Below, one piece after another: positions 43,340-55,070 of a DNA stretch of 64,000 bases (position 1 is its first letter; each line of letters starts with the position of its first letter). The DNA is taken from contig JAJHZJ010000496.1 in assembly GCA_023548195.1 (NCBI GenBank), forward strand, positions 8,736,644 through 8,800,643. Reading direction: 5' to 3'. The notes under the pieces are model-generated. The model did no database searches, was not told the origin of the DNA, and saw only the letters and a list, made by a program, of their open reading frames with translations. The position numbers and the translations under genes are program-made. The stretch is from Bettongia penicillata ogilbyi. Lineage: Eukaryota > Chordata > Mammalia > Diprotodontia > Potoroidae.

Positions 43340-43770
43340 AGGGCCTGTGGCTTGTAGCCTCTTAGCATTATCTCTCACCTAAATGTCACCAGGCCAGAAA
43401 AAGACAAACTATAAGAAGGAATAGACTCTGGACAATGAATGCTATTGGAATATTCCATCCCAGTTCCAGTGAATCAGCCAATCAAAGAGGCTTCTCTTTG
43501 TAAATAACTTACAGAACATGTACATATGCTCCAACTGCCCATATGAGCATATATATATCACCTAAACAGCCTACATATACTTATAAGGACTGGGACTATT
43601 GGCCAGTCCCCCATTAGTCATCATGCCCAGTCAGAGCGAGAGGAAGTCAGTCTCTCATTACACTAACAATAAAGAAAACCAGTTAAACAAAAACACCTTC
43701 TTGCAGAGATGATAGATAACATATGGGACATTCTGTCCCTGCTTCTGTGCTGAGAGGAGGGAATTAGGTT
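43340..43770 (+). mobile_element. Candidate solitary retroviral LTR
   Basis: The stretch has LTR-type promoter order: a CCAAT box (43478-43482), a TTATAAG box (43581-43587), a hairpin-forming repeat just after it (43587-43609) and an AATAAA signal (43668-43673). The boundaries are guesses. No gag, pol or env sequence or primer-binding site was found beside it, so if real it is a lone LTR. An ordinary Pol II promoter-like accident cannot be excluded. Confidence 0.35.
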
Positions 43771-43859
43771 TCATTATTTGGGCTTCTTTTGAGTAAACTT
43801 TCATTTGCTTTGCTGAGATCCTTGCGTATATTGCTCTTCTGGTAACATTTATTTCCTTC

Positions 43860-44225
43860 TGCATCAGGATTCAACCTCATTTTCCACTGTGCTCTGTCAT
43901 GGAACCTCTGCTCAGACATGGCCCCTTTCCTTACAGACCACTCTCGTTCTCACCTCCATACAATGACTGCCTTCCCACTCTCTCTCTGCTTGACCACATC
44001 CTCTCTGGCCCTCTGAGTTTAGGTCAAATTCTACTTCCTCAAAGGTTGCTGCTGGTCATTACCGCCCACCTGATTTTCCCTGTGTTTGAACTTCTAACAT
44101 TTAAAAACTGGGCCACACTATTTAGCCTTTAGCTCTCCAGACATGCTGTTTTCTACATGTTTTATTCATGTCAGTTTTTCCTCCCCAAGTGGATCTATAA
44201 GCTCCTTGAGGGCAAGGTGACCAGG
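43860..44225 (+). mobile_element. Probable L2 remnant
   Basis: Pyrimidine-rich L2-like text ends in 'tataagctccttgagggcaa'. Only the tail is clear. Confidence 0.4.
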
Positions 44226-44780
44226 TCCTATCCCATTCATGTAAAAGAAATATGTACGTAAGTCTATGTCTCCATTCCGTTTCATGTTTGGCTTCTACTG
44301 AAGACTTCCATGTTCACAAAGAGCAGATTGAACTGACTTTGGGATATGTTATTAATAACAATAGCTTCATTGGTTCTGGAGCAAGGTAAGACTATGGATT
44401 AGGCACATTGAGGTTTAAAAGTCATATATAGCAAAAAAAAAAAATCCAAATTCCATGGCCCTTTCCCAAGATTATGACTAAAACACATATCCATGCTCTC
44501 TTCTGAAAGTCAGATGGAACACACCTGGATTCTACTCTTCCCAGATAGCAAGGCAGGTATTATACAGTTACAGACTCCAAGGGCGGGAAGAAAATAGGCA
44601 AAATAGGCAAGTTCAACTCACTCATTTTACAATTGATTTTGAATATCACGTAATTATTGAATTTCATACTGCAAGGGATCTCAGCGGCCAGCCACTCAAT
44701 CCGTAACCTGATAAACATTTTCTTCTACAATATTCTCAACAAGTGGTCTCCACCTTTGACTTGAAGTCCTTTAGAGAGGT
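44225..44780. other. No recognised feature
   Basis: Unassigned. A poly(A) run lies at 44431-44443. Confidence 0.4.
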
Positions 44781-44784
44781 CCAT

Positions 44785-45030
44785 GGGCTGTGGCACAGTG
44801 GATAGAGCACTGGGCTTGAAGTCATGAAGGCCTGAGTTCAAAATCTGTCCTCAGACACTTACTAGCTCTGTGACTCTGAGCAAGTCACTTTAACCCTGTG
44901 TGCCTCAGTTTCCTTATCTGTAAAATGAACTGAAGAAGGAAATGGCAAACCACTCCAGTATCTTTGCCAAGAGAACCCCAAATTGGGGTCATGACAATTC
45001 AGACATGATGGAAACTACTGAACAACAAAA
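44785..45030 (+). mobile_element. MAR1-type SINE with RTE-like tail, full length
   Basis: One of the best copies here: 'ctgtggcacagtggatagag' head, 'tgagttcaaaatctgtcctc', 'tccttatctgtaaaatgaac' and the tail 'ggaaatggcaaaccactcca' to 'ggaaactactgaacaacaaa'. Confidence 0.9.
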
Positions 45031-45758
45031 GAGAGGGTCAACTCTCCCTCCCTCCTGAGCACTCATTCTACTTTTTGGAGGCTCTCATTGTTAGACAATT
45101 CTTCCATATAAGTATCAAGTCTCAGTTTACTTTGGGACAAGTCGTTTTGGTCCCTTCCACTGCTGCCACTTGAGTCACTCTGTGACTCAAGCCTTGCTTT
45201 CTCTAAGCCTCTAGAAAGATAGTGTGACACCATCTAGCTGGGGAATGCAGTATCTAAATTGCTCATCAGCTAGGTGGTGCTAACTTCGAAACACCCTCCC
45301 AGGAGTCTTGCCAGAGTCCTGTTGAGTGTATGAGGTAGACTTCATCAAGTAGTATGTCCCTGATGATCAGAAGGTGCCCCGCCTGGAGATGGCTAGATTG
45401 TGTACCAACCCGTCTCCTCTACCTCAAGCCCATAACTTAAACAGCAGTGGTGCAGTTTGGGTTTGGCACTAATTTAGGGGATAAACTATAAAGTCATCGA
45501 TCCATATGTAACTCAGAAACCCCTCCCTCAGATCCAACATTTTCCCTAGTTACCTTCTTCTTCCTCTTCCTTGCCCAACCCCCCTCTTTCATGGGTCTCA
45601 GAAACTCAAAATATCATGATTACACAGTTTATTGAACATAGTGACAGTGGAAAGAAGTAGATTGAGCCTAACTATATATAGCCATCTTTCTCCAGTCATC
45701 TGCTAAACCTTTTTCCACTTGAATTCCAAGATCTTCAGGTGTGGGAGGGTCTATTCTC

Positions 45759-45822
<64 letters not shown>

Positions 45823-46230
45823 AGGAATAAGGTTAAAGGATGTGTTCAGGATCCCACATCAAGGTTACAGACTATAACAGGGGAAAATAGAGGAAGGGCA
45901 GTGCCAGAAATCAGTTGTTTTTTCCAGTTTAAAGATCCATCAGGAGTCATAATAGATGCCAGTTGTAGGACCCGAGAGCCTCCTTCACCCTATCCCAGCA
46001 ACTGACTCAGCTCCAGAATCTGGGTCACTGTTGCAGGGCCCATCTCCAGGAACCACAGCCCTGGCTGGTTTGGTGTACCTCATGGAAACTGGAATGATGA
46101 AGCCTGGGGTAGTGGCTACTTATACCTCATCATTTAGTAATTAGGAATTCCAACTCTAAGTGCAGCAGAAAGAAAAAAAGAAAACCAAATTTGAGTGCTA
46201 GAATCTCATACCCCTTTGTCTGATTGTATG
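45030..46230. other. Unassigned, with a (TC)n microsatellite
   Basis: The TC run at 45760-45818 is about 30 perfect units. Nothing else is recognised; the Ser/Leu frame through it is repeat-made. Confidence 0.5.
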
Positions 46231-46232
46231 TG

Positions 46233-46572
46233 GATTCCTCCTAATTTTTATTTTATTATTTCATTTCATTTTAAAGACTAAGTATCCTTATCTTGCCTAG
46301 ATGAGAAGCGCTTGGGCTATCTGTGGGCCTCGTCCTGAATTGCTCATTACAAAGAGCTTTGACATGCTCCATTTTCTGACCTGGCCTGCTTTAGTTTGCC
46401 CCTCCTCAGATAGTGTGTAACAGCCCCCTCCCCAAGCAACTCACCATATTAATGCCAAACTTAGTGAGGGAAGTCTTAGCCAACTATAGCTCCGAACTCC
46501 TGAACTCAGGAAATCTACCTGCCTCAGCCTTGTTCGTAACAGGGATTACAGGTCTGATTCCTCCCTATTCTG
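46233..46572 (-). pseudogene. Full-length retroposed 7SL (SRP) RNA pseudogene
   Basis: Read on the minus strand, the segment follows SRP RNA from near its 5' end (46572) to its 3' end (about 46274), close to the normal 299 bases. Landmarks read on the plus strand are 'ctccgaactcctgaactcag', 'caccatattaatgccaaact', 'tttgacatgctccattttct' and 'ggctatctgtgggcctcgtc', each a diverged match to reversed 7SL. An A-rich tail follows at 46233-46273, as expected for a processed copy. Many substitutions make it inactive. Confidence 0.8.
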
Positions 46573-46689
46573 AGCATGATCCCAAATGTAAGGGAAAGGA
46601 CAAGCCTTCTTTCCTGTGTCAGGATCATCAGAAGTCTCCTTGCCAATCTCTCTTTCCCTAAATAATCACTACTGGCCCAGAAGAAGTTA

Positions 46690-46850
46690 ATACTTTTAAA
46701 AGATAAGAGGGTCTTTGTGTAACTTCTACCCATTACCCTTGGTTTTGTCTTCTGAGGATAAGCAGAGCAGGTCAAATCCCTTCTCCTATGAAATCTCAGG
46801 GATACCTCTGAGGTCAAATTGACCTCCATCAGTTAGGAGTTCTAGTTCAC
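46690..46850 (-). mobile_element. CR1/L3-like LINE fragment, reversed
   Basis: 'taacttctacccattaccct' and 'ggttttgtcttctgaggata' are the reversed CR1/L3 series also seen at 51400-51440. Confidence 0.5.
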
Positions 46851-47009
46851 CTTTTTCTTTGGCACAATCAGCATATTACCACTTGAGATCATGGGTTTTC
46901 ACCCTCGTCTTTCTTGGATTTTTGTCTCCTGTGAATACCTGGCCATTTTAACTTTTATTCTTACATTTTAGCTGGTCTCTATGGCATTTAGTTTAGTGGA
47001 AGTCTTTTC

Positions 47010-47745
47010 CATTCCTCCTCACCCTAATCTCTCTATCTGGACAGCTCTGGATTGACTATATCCAGTCCTAATCCCTTTACCAAACCCCTATCCAGCTTTA
47101 CCAATGTCCTGCTGGGCATCAGCACCTTGAGGGCATCTCAGATCAAACCTATTAAAAAAGGAACATTTCCCCCTAACCAATTCTTTCTCCAATCTTCTTA
47201 TTTCTGTTGACTTTCTTGGCAAATATATTTGAAACCAGAGTCAGCCTTGACCCTTCAACTCCCATGATGAGTCAGTTACCAAGTCTCCTAAACCCTCCTT
47301 TTGTAACATCCTTCATATCTGTCCCATTATATCCACTGACGTACCCTCTATTCCTTCAGTCCCTTATCACCTCTTATTTCTTGGACCATTGTAATGACCT
47401 CCGGATGGCTCTCTCCTCTCCAATCCATCTCCTGCATAGCTGCCAAATTGATATTCTAAAATATAGATCTGAACATTTTATGCTTTCCTTTGTGAAAACA
47501 AATAAGCAAAAATCTTCAATCACTCTCAGCTGCCTGGCTCAGATACAAACTCCTCTATTTGGCCTCTCAAGTTCTCTACAATCTGGCTCCAACATGCTTC
47601 TCTAGTTTTATTTCCATCTCCTCTCCTTCAAAAACTCTCTCTTCCAGTCAAAGAGGTCTGTTCTCTGTACACAATATCCCATCTCTTGCTTCATGCCTTT
47701 GCTCAAGTGATTTCTCATGTCTAGTATTCATTCTTGATTTTCTTT
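47010..47745 (+). mobile_element. L2 LINE fragment
   Basis: 'accattgtaatgacctccgg', 'catctcctgcatagctgcca', 'atttggcctctcaagttctc' and 'cttcatgcctttgctcaagt' are successive L2 3' landmarks. Open frames inside are not meaningful. Confidence 0.75.
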
Positions 47746-48270
47746 TTTAAAATTAAATTTTATTTTCAAAGACTTGCCTTCTCTCCTTCTCAGTTCCTCT
47801 CTACCTCCTTCCCCCTCTCCCTTTTTCCATTAAACAATTCAATTGGCAGCTGAGCCAGAAGTGAGAATGCTTATAAATGGCACTAACTAGTGTAGACTTT
47901 GTCTTTCCTCCTTGGATGTGTCCAAGTTAGAGGGAGATACTGTAAACTTCTGGATGGAGCTTCAGACTCGCCCCACGTGGTTCTGATATGACAACCATGA
48001 ATTCAGGCCTCCATTCTTTATCTTCTTGTATTTTTCTTTCCTGCCTTTGGGTGAAGGAGTATTGGAGATAGCTTTGACTTTGTTAGCTTTGAAAGACTGA
48101 TAGACCAACAAGCAAGAGTCCATGTAGGCGTTTGTGGCCAGCCAAGTCAATCTGCCAGCGCAGTCACAAGAAGTGACTGGAACCCAATCCAGTTGTGGAC
48201 TGACTCTTATAACCAAGATGCTAGGCCCTGGAAGCAAAGGAGTAACCCTGACTATTAGGTATGCCAAATT
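47745..48270 (-). other. Unassigned segment; possible decayed retrocopy
   Basis: An A/T-rich, pyrimidine-rich edge (47748-47830) resembles a reversed LINE tail. The adjoining minus-strand frame (48267-47962, 101 codons) has a Lys-rich stretch ('KGRKEKYKKIKNGGLNSW') that could be a processed pseudogene, but no family is recognised. Confidence 0.25.
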
Positions 48271-48387
48271 TAGAAGTGAACTTGGTCATGTCATATTTCT
48301 TGAATGTCTGCACCACATGCAAAGCATAGTGGCTATAAGACTGAGCTTGGGAGGAAATGAATTCATCTTCCTCAATACCATCACGGA

Positions 48388-48585
48388 CATGACATTATGG
48401 AAAGAGTGTTGAATCTGGAGTCCAGAAGATGTAGGTTCGGATCCCACTGGAGGTGATCTCTGAACCTCAGCTTCCTTAGCACCTATCTCATAAAGTCATT
48501 GGGAGTGGTAAAAGAGAAAATAGAAACAAAGTACTCTGCAAACTTTCAAATGTTTTTTGAATATGAGCCATTATCATCATCATCA
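48388..48585 (+). mobile_element. MIR/Ther-1 SINE
   Basis: 'tggaaagagtgttgaatctg', 'gtaggttcggatcccactgg' (a good B-box) and 'actctgcaaactttcaaatg'. Confidence 0.7.
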
Positions 48586-48830
48586 ACATATCTGACATTT
48601 ACATGATACTTTAACATTTACAAAGCCCCTTACCTATTGTATCTCATTTGGTCTTCACAACAACCCTTGGAAGTACAACTACTATTATTCCCATTTCATA
48701 GGCAAAGAAACTGAGCCAGATAGAAGTTAAATGACTTGCTCAGGGTCACACTGCTAGCGATTGTCTGAGATAGAATTTTGCATGGTGCCTGCAAGGTCCT
48801 GGAATACCATGGTTCTTGTTTAGGCTCATC
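48586..48830 (-). mobile_element. MIR/Ther-1 SINE, reversed (tail-to-tail with the previous)
   Basis: 'tttacaaagccccttaccta', 'tatctcatttggtcttcaca', 'tcccatttcataggcaaaga' and 'tgctcagggtcacactgcta'. The two SINEs meet at an ATC-repeat tail. Confidence 0.75.
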
Positions 48831-48886
48831 TCCTTTATGTCCATCATGCTATAGAAATGTTGAAGAGTAAGATGGTCAGGTCATCA

Positions 48887-48917
48887 ATCTCTCTCTCCCT
48901 CTCTCTCTCTCTCTCTC
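48887..48917. repeat. (CT)n microsatellite
   Basis: A CT run with one CCCT interruption. Confidence 0.9.
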
Positions 48918-48919
48918 AG

Positions 48920-49795
48920 TACTAGCCCAGAGAAAGAGGTCTGGACCAGAGTGAACTGGCCTCCTTCTTCCACTGATTTTTTGCTTCTAAAACTCCCAGG
49001 TGAGAACCTTTAACATCATGGCTCCTCCCAATTTCCCAAGGCATGCCAGGGGTTCTTTCAAAATTTGCAGCCCTCCAAAAGCAGTGAGCTCACGAAATAG
49101 GTTGAAAGAGAAAACAATATTTAATTTGCTTGAGAATGGGTGCCGTGGGAAAAAAAATCTTCTCCCGGAAGGTTGAATTCATGGGTATAATCAAGAAAAT
49201 GCCCAAGCTGGGGCTATGTACACCCTGGAAAGCCACACTTCTTGGCCTAATTAAATCATTTTAAACTAATGAACATAAACAACAGGAAGTATTGGCACAG
49301 AGGTGAGTCAGGGAGGATTCCAGGGACAGGACTGACTGGGGAGCTGGCCTCCGTCTTGCCTGGACATGCTAAGCTTTCTCTCAGGCTCATTTCCCAACTC
49401 CACCCTGTTTGCCCTTTAGCCTGCTTCCTTCTTGCCATCCCCAGAGGATGTACTGAAATGTCCTGCAGAGGGGACTTTATACTTGTTCCCACCTTCTCCT
49501 TTCTCCTTACTCCAAGCTGGAGTAGAGAGCCTGTGGCTGGTGTCCCAGGCCAGTGTTTAGAGACTGTGCTTCTACACCATTCTATTCTGTTTAGTTTTGT
49601 TCATTAGGCAGCTTTCAACCAGGAAGTCCTGGATTCCAGTACTCATACTCATGTGATCCTGGGTGAGTCCAATTGGTTTGTTGGGGGAGGGGAGCACTGA
49701 CAACTAGGGAAATCCAGAAAGGCTTCTTGTAGGAGATGGCACTTGAAGTAGACTGGAATGGAGCCAGAGGTTCCAAGAGTGAAGACTAGTTATTG
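48920..49795. other. No recognised gene
   Basis: Repeat-poor. Complementary 78- and 112-codon frames at 49256-49607 show no protein features. Confidence 0.4.
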
Positions 49796-49797
49796 TC

Positions 49798-50036
49798 TTA
49801 GGTGTTGTTCAGTTATGTTTGATTCTTTGTGACCCCATTTGGGGTTTTCTTGGTAAAGGTACTGGTTTGCTATTTCCTTCTCCAACTCATTTTACAGATG
49901 AGGAAACTGAGGCAAACAGGGTTAAGTGACTTGCCCAGGGTCACACAGGTAGTTTGTGTCTGAGACTGGATTTGAACTCAGGTGTTCCTGACCCCAAGGC
50001 TCGATGTTCTATCTACTGCACCACCTAGTTGCCCTC
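49798..50036 (-). mobile_element. MAR1-type SINE, reversed, full length
   Basis: 'gaccccatttggggttttct', 'gatgaggaaactgaggcaaa', 'tgcccagggtcacacaggta' and 'ctatctactgcaccacctag'. One of the least diverged SINEs here. Confidence 0.9.
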
Positions 50037-50099
50037 GGTGGAGGCTAGAGAGGAGAGCCTTCTGGACAGTGCAAATGCCCAGAAACAAGAGACATTAGG

Positions 50100-50280
50100 T
50101 TGTCGATTTAGAACAAGAGAAATCTTAGAGTAGTCTATCTGGTCCAAGCCCCTCATCATACAGATCAGAAAAATGAGACCCACACAGGGTGGGGTCACTT
50201 CCTCAGGGTCCCAGAGGCAGTACAGTAATTGGCAGAATTAGTATTTGAAACCAGATCATCTGTTTCCAAATCAAATTTCC
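50100..50280 (-). mobile_element. MIR SINE, reversed
   Basis: 'ctggtccaagcccctcatca' and 'ggcagaattagtatttgaaa' define a decayed reversed copy. Confidence 0.55.
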
Positions 50281-50289
50281 ACTTTATCA

Positions 50290-50475
50290 TTCTGTCATGT
50301 TCAGAAATCATTAAGAAAGCCACTCTGGTAGCAAAGTCTTATCCATTAAGAGGAGTAGTATGTAATCATCCTGGAAAGACAGAGGAGACTCAGATTGGAG
50401 AAAGCTTTGAAGGCCAAACAGAGAAGGGTTTCTTCCTGAAGACTGTGCATGGCTTTCTCCAGCTGTCCAGGACAG
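50290..50475 (-). mobile_element. Possible L2 fragment, reversed
   Basis: 'gctttgaaggccaaacagag' matches the reversed L2 region that contains 'ggctttaaatgccaaacaga'. Short and diverged. Confidence 0.35.
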
Positions 50476-51084
50476 TGGTGCTGGCATAGGAGTACCACTC
50501 CATAGGGATGAATGGAAAAGTTCACAGCATTATTCTGTTGTACATTGCTATGTAGCTCACAATAGGCATTTATCTCTGAGACCTCCTTCCCAGGATGGGC
50601 ATGTTTGTAGAATTTGTCTGGTGGAGCACTTGGCTCAGAGTGAGACTGCTGGTCTTGGAAGCCACTCCTAGTCACGTCTGCTAGAAACATCTCTAAACAG
50701 ACATGAGGAGATTTTGGAGAGGTAAACTGGGAAATATTAAGGTTTTGAACCAAAAGACCTCTATGTATATTATTTTCATATAACATAATCAGCGTTTCTT
50801 AAACATCTTCTAGGCATGAGGAACTAAGAATGCATGAGCAAAATACTAACTAATCTCTGCCCTCAAGGAGTTTACATTTTATAAATAAAGTAAGTTTTAC
50901 TGATGACTTGGTTTTTGAATATATACTCTCTTCTCACTACCCTGGGAATTGACCTTCTCGTTGCCAGATCTAGTTCACCATGGCACTTGTGGTCATCTAT
51001 ATATAATGCCACTGTAGGAATACCCTTCCTGACCCATCTCCCTTCCCCCCACTATCTAGTTCCCTTTTATGTGTTTTTTTAAGA

Positions 51085-51185
51085 TTATAAGCCCTTTGAG
51101 GGCAAGGACTCGCTTGCTTGTGTTTGTTTCCTTGATGATTAGCATAGTGTCCGACATTAATAAGCACTTAATAAATACTTTATCT
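51085..51185 (+). mobile_element. L2/MIR 3' tail
   Basis: 'ataagccctttgagggcaag' and 'agcacttaataaatacttta'. Confidence 0.65.
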
Positions 51186-51199
51186 CTCTCATTCTACAA

Positions 51200-51500
51200 A
51201 ATCACAGAATCTGAGAGTTTGAAGGACTTTCAATCTAGTTCTGCCCATAAACAAAAGATAGACTCTCTATACGTTACTTCAAGCCTCTGCTTGAAGACCT
51301 CCAAGGAAGGTGAACTGATATCTTTCAAGGAATTGTATTCCATTCTGGGATCACTCTCATTGTGAGGAAGTCTTTTCTTATGTCCTACCTCCAAGTGACT
51401 TCTACCCATTGTTCCTGGTTTCATCTTTTGGGGTCAAACAGAAGAGACTGGCACACTGGACCTTCAGATACTTGGAGACATCTCTCACCTTCTCCTAAAT
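51200..51500 (-). mobile_element. CR1/L3-like LINE 3' end, reversed
   Basis: 'tcacagaatctgagagtttg', 'gcttgaagacctccaaggaa' and 'acttctacccattgttcctg' are the reversed CR1/L3 series. Confidence 0.6.
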
Positions 51501-53475
51501 CTTCTCTTCTCCATCCCCCTTTGTAACAAACAAAAAAGTTAAACCGAAACAACTGATACAATGACCACAACTGACATGGGTGCACTGGTATATTGGTGTA
51601 TTGGTATACTCACCAATAGACCCTAATGGTCCCCTACTTTCCATCAAGAAAAGGCTGTTCTGAGTTATCTGTTCTCTGGGACATGATTCATTTTTCAGTT
51701 TGCTAGTATTTACTAAAAGTTCAACTAAGAAAATATATTCTACTGCTAATAACACGATACTCATATGTATAATTCCAGGTAGGCAGCCAAAAAGGCAAGG
51801 GGGAAAGGACAGGTAAAGACAAAAAACTCTAGAAAAAAATGAGGAGGGAAAGAAGGGATTGACTTTCTAAGAAAATAATGTAAAATAAAACCATGAGATC
51901 ATCATCCATAGCATTGGCATTAAAACTTAATGACTGAAGGTAGGACCAGATGCCAAAATAGGGTAAAACTTGGTTCTCTGTAATTTGTGAATATTCCAGA
52001 TGGGTGGAAGTTAGGTTTTGTTAATGTAAGGAAAAAAAAATTAAGTAAATTAATAGTGTAAATAAGACTACATTGGCATGTATATCATGCATGACCCTCT
52101 TCCCATTAGATTGTAAGCTCCTTGAAGGCAGAGATTATTTCTTACCTTTTTTTTTTTGTAATCAGTGTTTTGCACACAGTTAGTATTAATATTGTATTCA
52201 CTCATTTAAACCTTTGTGACACTTAGTGATGGGATCAGGTACAAGGAGTGGCTGCTGTACTTTCAGTAAGGACTGAAAAAATGAAAGATTTGGTATCAAA
52301 AAAAGCTATCTAATCTATCCATCTATCCATACATCATGTGAGCTAATCTAAAGTAAGATGAACCATGCTACCTTTGGTCATACCAGTCATGAATAAGTTA
52401 GATAAATCCATACCCATTGGTTGATGGATAGAGTTCCTTTGGCATCAGGGCTGAATGCCTGGATTCATCAGTCGCTGTAGCAATTTATGTCTCTGTTCCC
52501 TCTCCCCTCCTTACTTTCCCTAGAGTTAAGAGATCTGGTCAAATCAATCTAAAACACTATGATTTCAAGAAATTAGACATATAGCACCAAAAACAGGTCC
52601 TGCCCCCAATTCACAGTATTTTGACAGCATTCTGGGTTAATTAGTCCTTTGTGAGCTAGCCTGGGAACCTAACCACCATTTACAACATCATTTCTATTGG
52701 AAAATGGATTTCAAATTCCAAAGAAACCACTTATAAACACTCTTTTGGAACAGAACCAGTTCGTAAGTTTGGGACTGCCTGTATTTATTTGGCTCTTTTT
52801 CCTTAACGGAAATGATATCAGGTGTTTGAGCATTGTGTGGAAAAAAACAGAACTGAAAACTGAACAATAGTCCTCTGAAGAACATTCCCATCATGCTTTT
52901 GCTTTTCAACACAGCAGTGAAACTCTTGGCAGACAGGTTGGGGATTTTTAGCAAAGGGTCACACCTAGGATGTGCCTCGAATTTGACCTCCAACCATTGC
53001 TCATCCTGTGCTCTTGGTTTTGCCTTTAGTCTGAGCAGATAGAACAGATTTTGTTCCTTAAAGCCATAGGTTACAGGTCAGGAGATTTAGAAAGGAAATC
53101 ATATACTTCCTTGCTTCATTATGCATTTGATACTTGGAGTGCTAAATAAAATTATCATGCTGCCAATGGTTTCTCCAAAATCAAATTTTGGTCACAGTTA
53201 TTTCTAGAATTGAGTACCTTTTAAATACTGCAGCATCACTCTGATTTTTATTCAAGTGGAGTTTAGACCTAGTTTATTTAATTAAAAAAAGTTATAGGAT
53301 GCTTTCTGTCTTGACATCAAGGTTATTTTTGGAAATCTCCTCCTCCTCTTCTTCTGAAATTAAATCTTACTTCTTGAGCAGGGGAAGGACATGGTCTGAG
53401 CATTGCTTAAAAAAAATATCAGTGTGGCAGCTGTGTGGAGGATGGGTTTGGAGAAGAGAGAGGCTACATACAAGT
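51500..53475. other. Mostly unassigned
   Basis: An L2 tail occupies 52105-52200 ('gtaagctccttgaaggcaga'). Otherwise AT-rich, with no gene recognised. Confidence 0.4.
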
Positions 53476-53477
53476 CT

Positions 53478-53845
53478 GGCTATGTTACTCCCTGCTCAAC
53501 AATCTCCAGTGGTTCCCTTTTACCTCTAAGACAAACTGTAAGTCGCTCCTCACCCCCACCTTGCCCCCTGCTTTGGCCTTCACCAATCTGGTCCCAGCCT
53601 TCCTCTTCATGTTAATTCTTCACATACTCCAAGTTCTGAATAAACTGTCCTATTTGGTTGTTCCCTCTACATAGCATTTGACCTTCCATTGTCATCCTTT
53701 TGTTAAGGTTCTCCACATCCCCATGACCCCACCTCGCTACCTGGAATATCTCCCTAGACTCCATCAAGCTCAGTTCAAATGTCATATCCTACAGAAATTC
53801 TTTCCTGATTCCTGTCAGTTTCTGGTCTTTCCCTTCTTTCTCTTT
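53478..53845 (+). mobile_element. L2 LINE fragment
   Basis: 'ctgctcaacaatctccagtg', 'gacaaactgtaagtcgctcc' and 'agttcaaatgtcatatccta' are L2 3' landmarks. It leads into the TTCC tract. Confidence 0.7.
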
Positions 53846-53849
53846 GTTC

Positions 53850-53980
53850 CTTTTCTTTCTTTCTTTCTTTCCTTCTTTCCTTCTTTCCTTCTTCCTTCCT
53901 TCCTTCCTTCCTTCCTTCCTTCCTTCCTTCCTTCCTTCCTTCCTTCCTTCCTTCCTTCCTTCCTTCCTTCCTTCCTTCCA
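53850..53980. repeat. (TTTC)n(TTCC)n polypyrimidine tract
   Basis: A TTTC run passes into about 20 TTCC units. Long Ser/Phe/Leu-rich and Glu/Gly/Arg/Lys-rich frames through it are artefacts. Confidence 0.97.
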
Positions 53981-53984
53981 AATT

Positions 53985-54740
53985 GAAATAATTCTTCAGA
54001 AGTCCCAAGAGGAGAAGGGAAAATACGTGGGTTTCTCCTTGTATAACCTTGATACAAACTCAGAAGCGTTGAGACAACATCTAATGTTGTCCCAGGGACT
54101 CTGGCTACCTGCCTTGAGAAAGTCTTCTTTATTCTTTGAAGCCTTTGGTTTCTTTCTGTTCTCTGCCAGACAAATGAGGAAGGGAAGGGGAAATGTGTCA
54201 ACTGTAACATGAACCTATTGTGGAGGTCTTGGACTGAAAAAAATGAGGATAAGCAGCTCTTGGTAGAGGCTTCACAGAGGTGAGGCCCTAGGTCAGGCAC
54301 CATTCCTTGGCAAGTTTCTTCAGTCCTGGCTGAAAAGGAAGATAAAAGGGAGAGGAAGAGCCTGACAGGACCAGCTAAGCCAACCAAGGGAGGCTCTTCC
54401 AAGATCTGTCTTTATTTTTTTAATGAGTCCATCTTTTAGCTAAATTCAATCCCCACATAGCGTCAGTGAAGCCACAATATTTATTCTAGAAAGGGAGGAA
54501 TATTTAAGCCTAGGATTGCTCATACCTGGGCCTACCAATCTCTGACACTATAGAAGCTGGGAAAAGCCCTAACATTAGGAAAAAGTTTTGGTTACTTGTT
54601 ACTTCTGGACATTTACACTGATGTGTGTAAATAGATGATCAAATACTAGAGAATAGTTTCTGCCATCTTGTCTCCTCCCCTCCCCATACTCACTTTATAT
54701 CTTATTCCACTACCACCACCCACCACCACCATGTTCATCA
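53985..54740. other. No recognised feature
   Basis: Unassigned sequence, with a CCAC run near 54708-54730. Confidence 0.4.
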
Positions 54741-54744
54741 TTAA

Positions 54745-55070
54745 TGTGGCCTGTTGGACATGGCATTGTCCCTCAGGGACACCTGAACACAAATCCCATC
54801 TCCGACATTCACTAATTGTGTGTGCCTAGAAAGGCACCTAACCTCAACTAACAATGCCTATAGTCTCTATCTTATTGAGTTATTGTGAAGTACAAACGAG
54901 AGGCAGCAGAAGCCTCTTGGAGTCAGAGACCCTTGGTGAGAATTATGGCTCTGTTACAACCCCTGGGACCTTAAGCCCATAATTTATCCAGTCTCTGGGC
55001 TTCCATTTTCTTATCTGTATAATAAAAGAATTGGATTGGATGAGCTCTAAGGTTCTACAGTTCTATAATC
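54745..55070 (+). mobile_element. Two adjacent MIR SINEs
   Basis: The first (54745-54900) runs 'tggacatggcattgtccctc' to 'tgttattgtgaag'-like sequence. The second (54905-55070) has 'gcctcttggagtcagagacc', 'ttcttatctgtataataaaa' and 'tctaaggttctacagttcta'. Confidence 0.6.

Noticed and set aside
44785..45030. tRNA-like sequence with A- and B-box-like parts (here and at other SINE heads)
   Set aside because: These are SINE heads attached to RTE or MIR bodies; no complete tRNA cloverleaf was found.
53678..54402. Frames of 102-195 codons across the TTCC tract
   Set aside because: Same cause as above; their non-repeat parts fall in L2 or unassigned sequence with no protein features.
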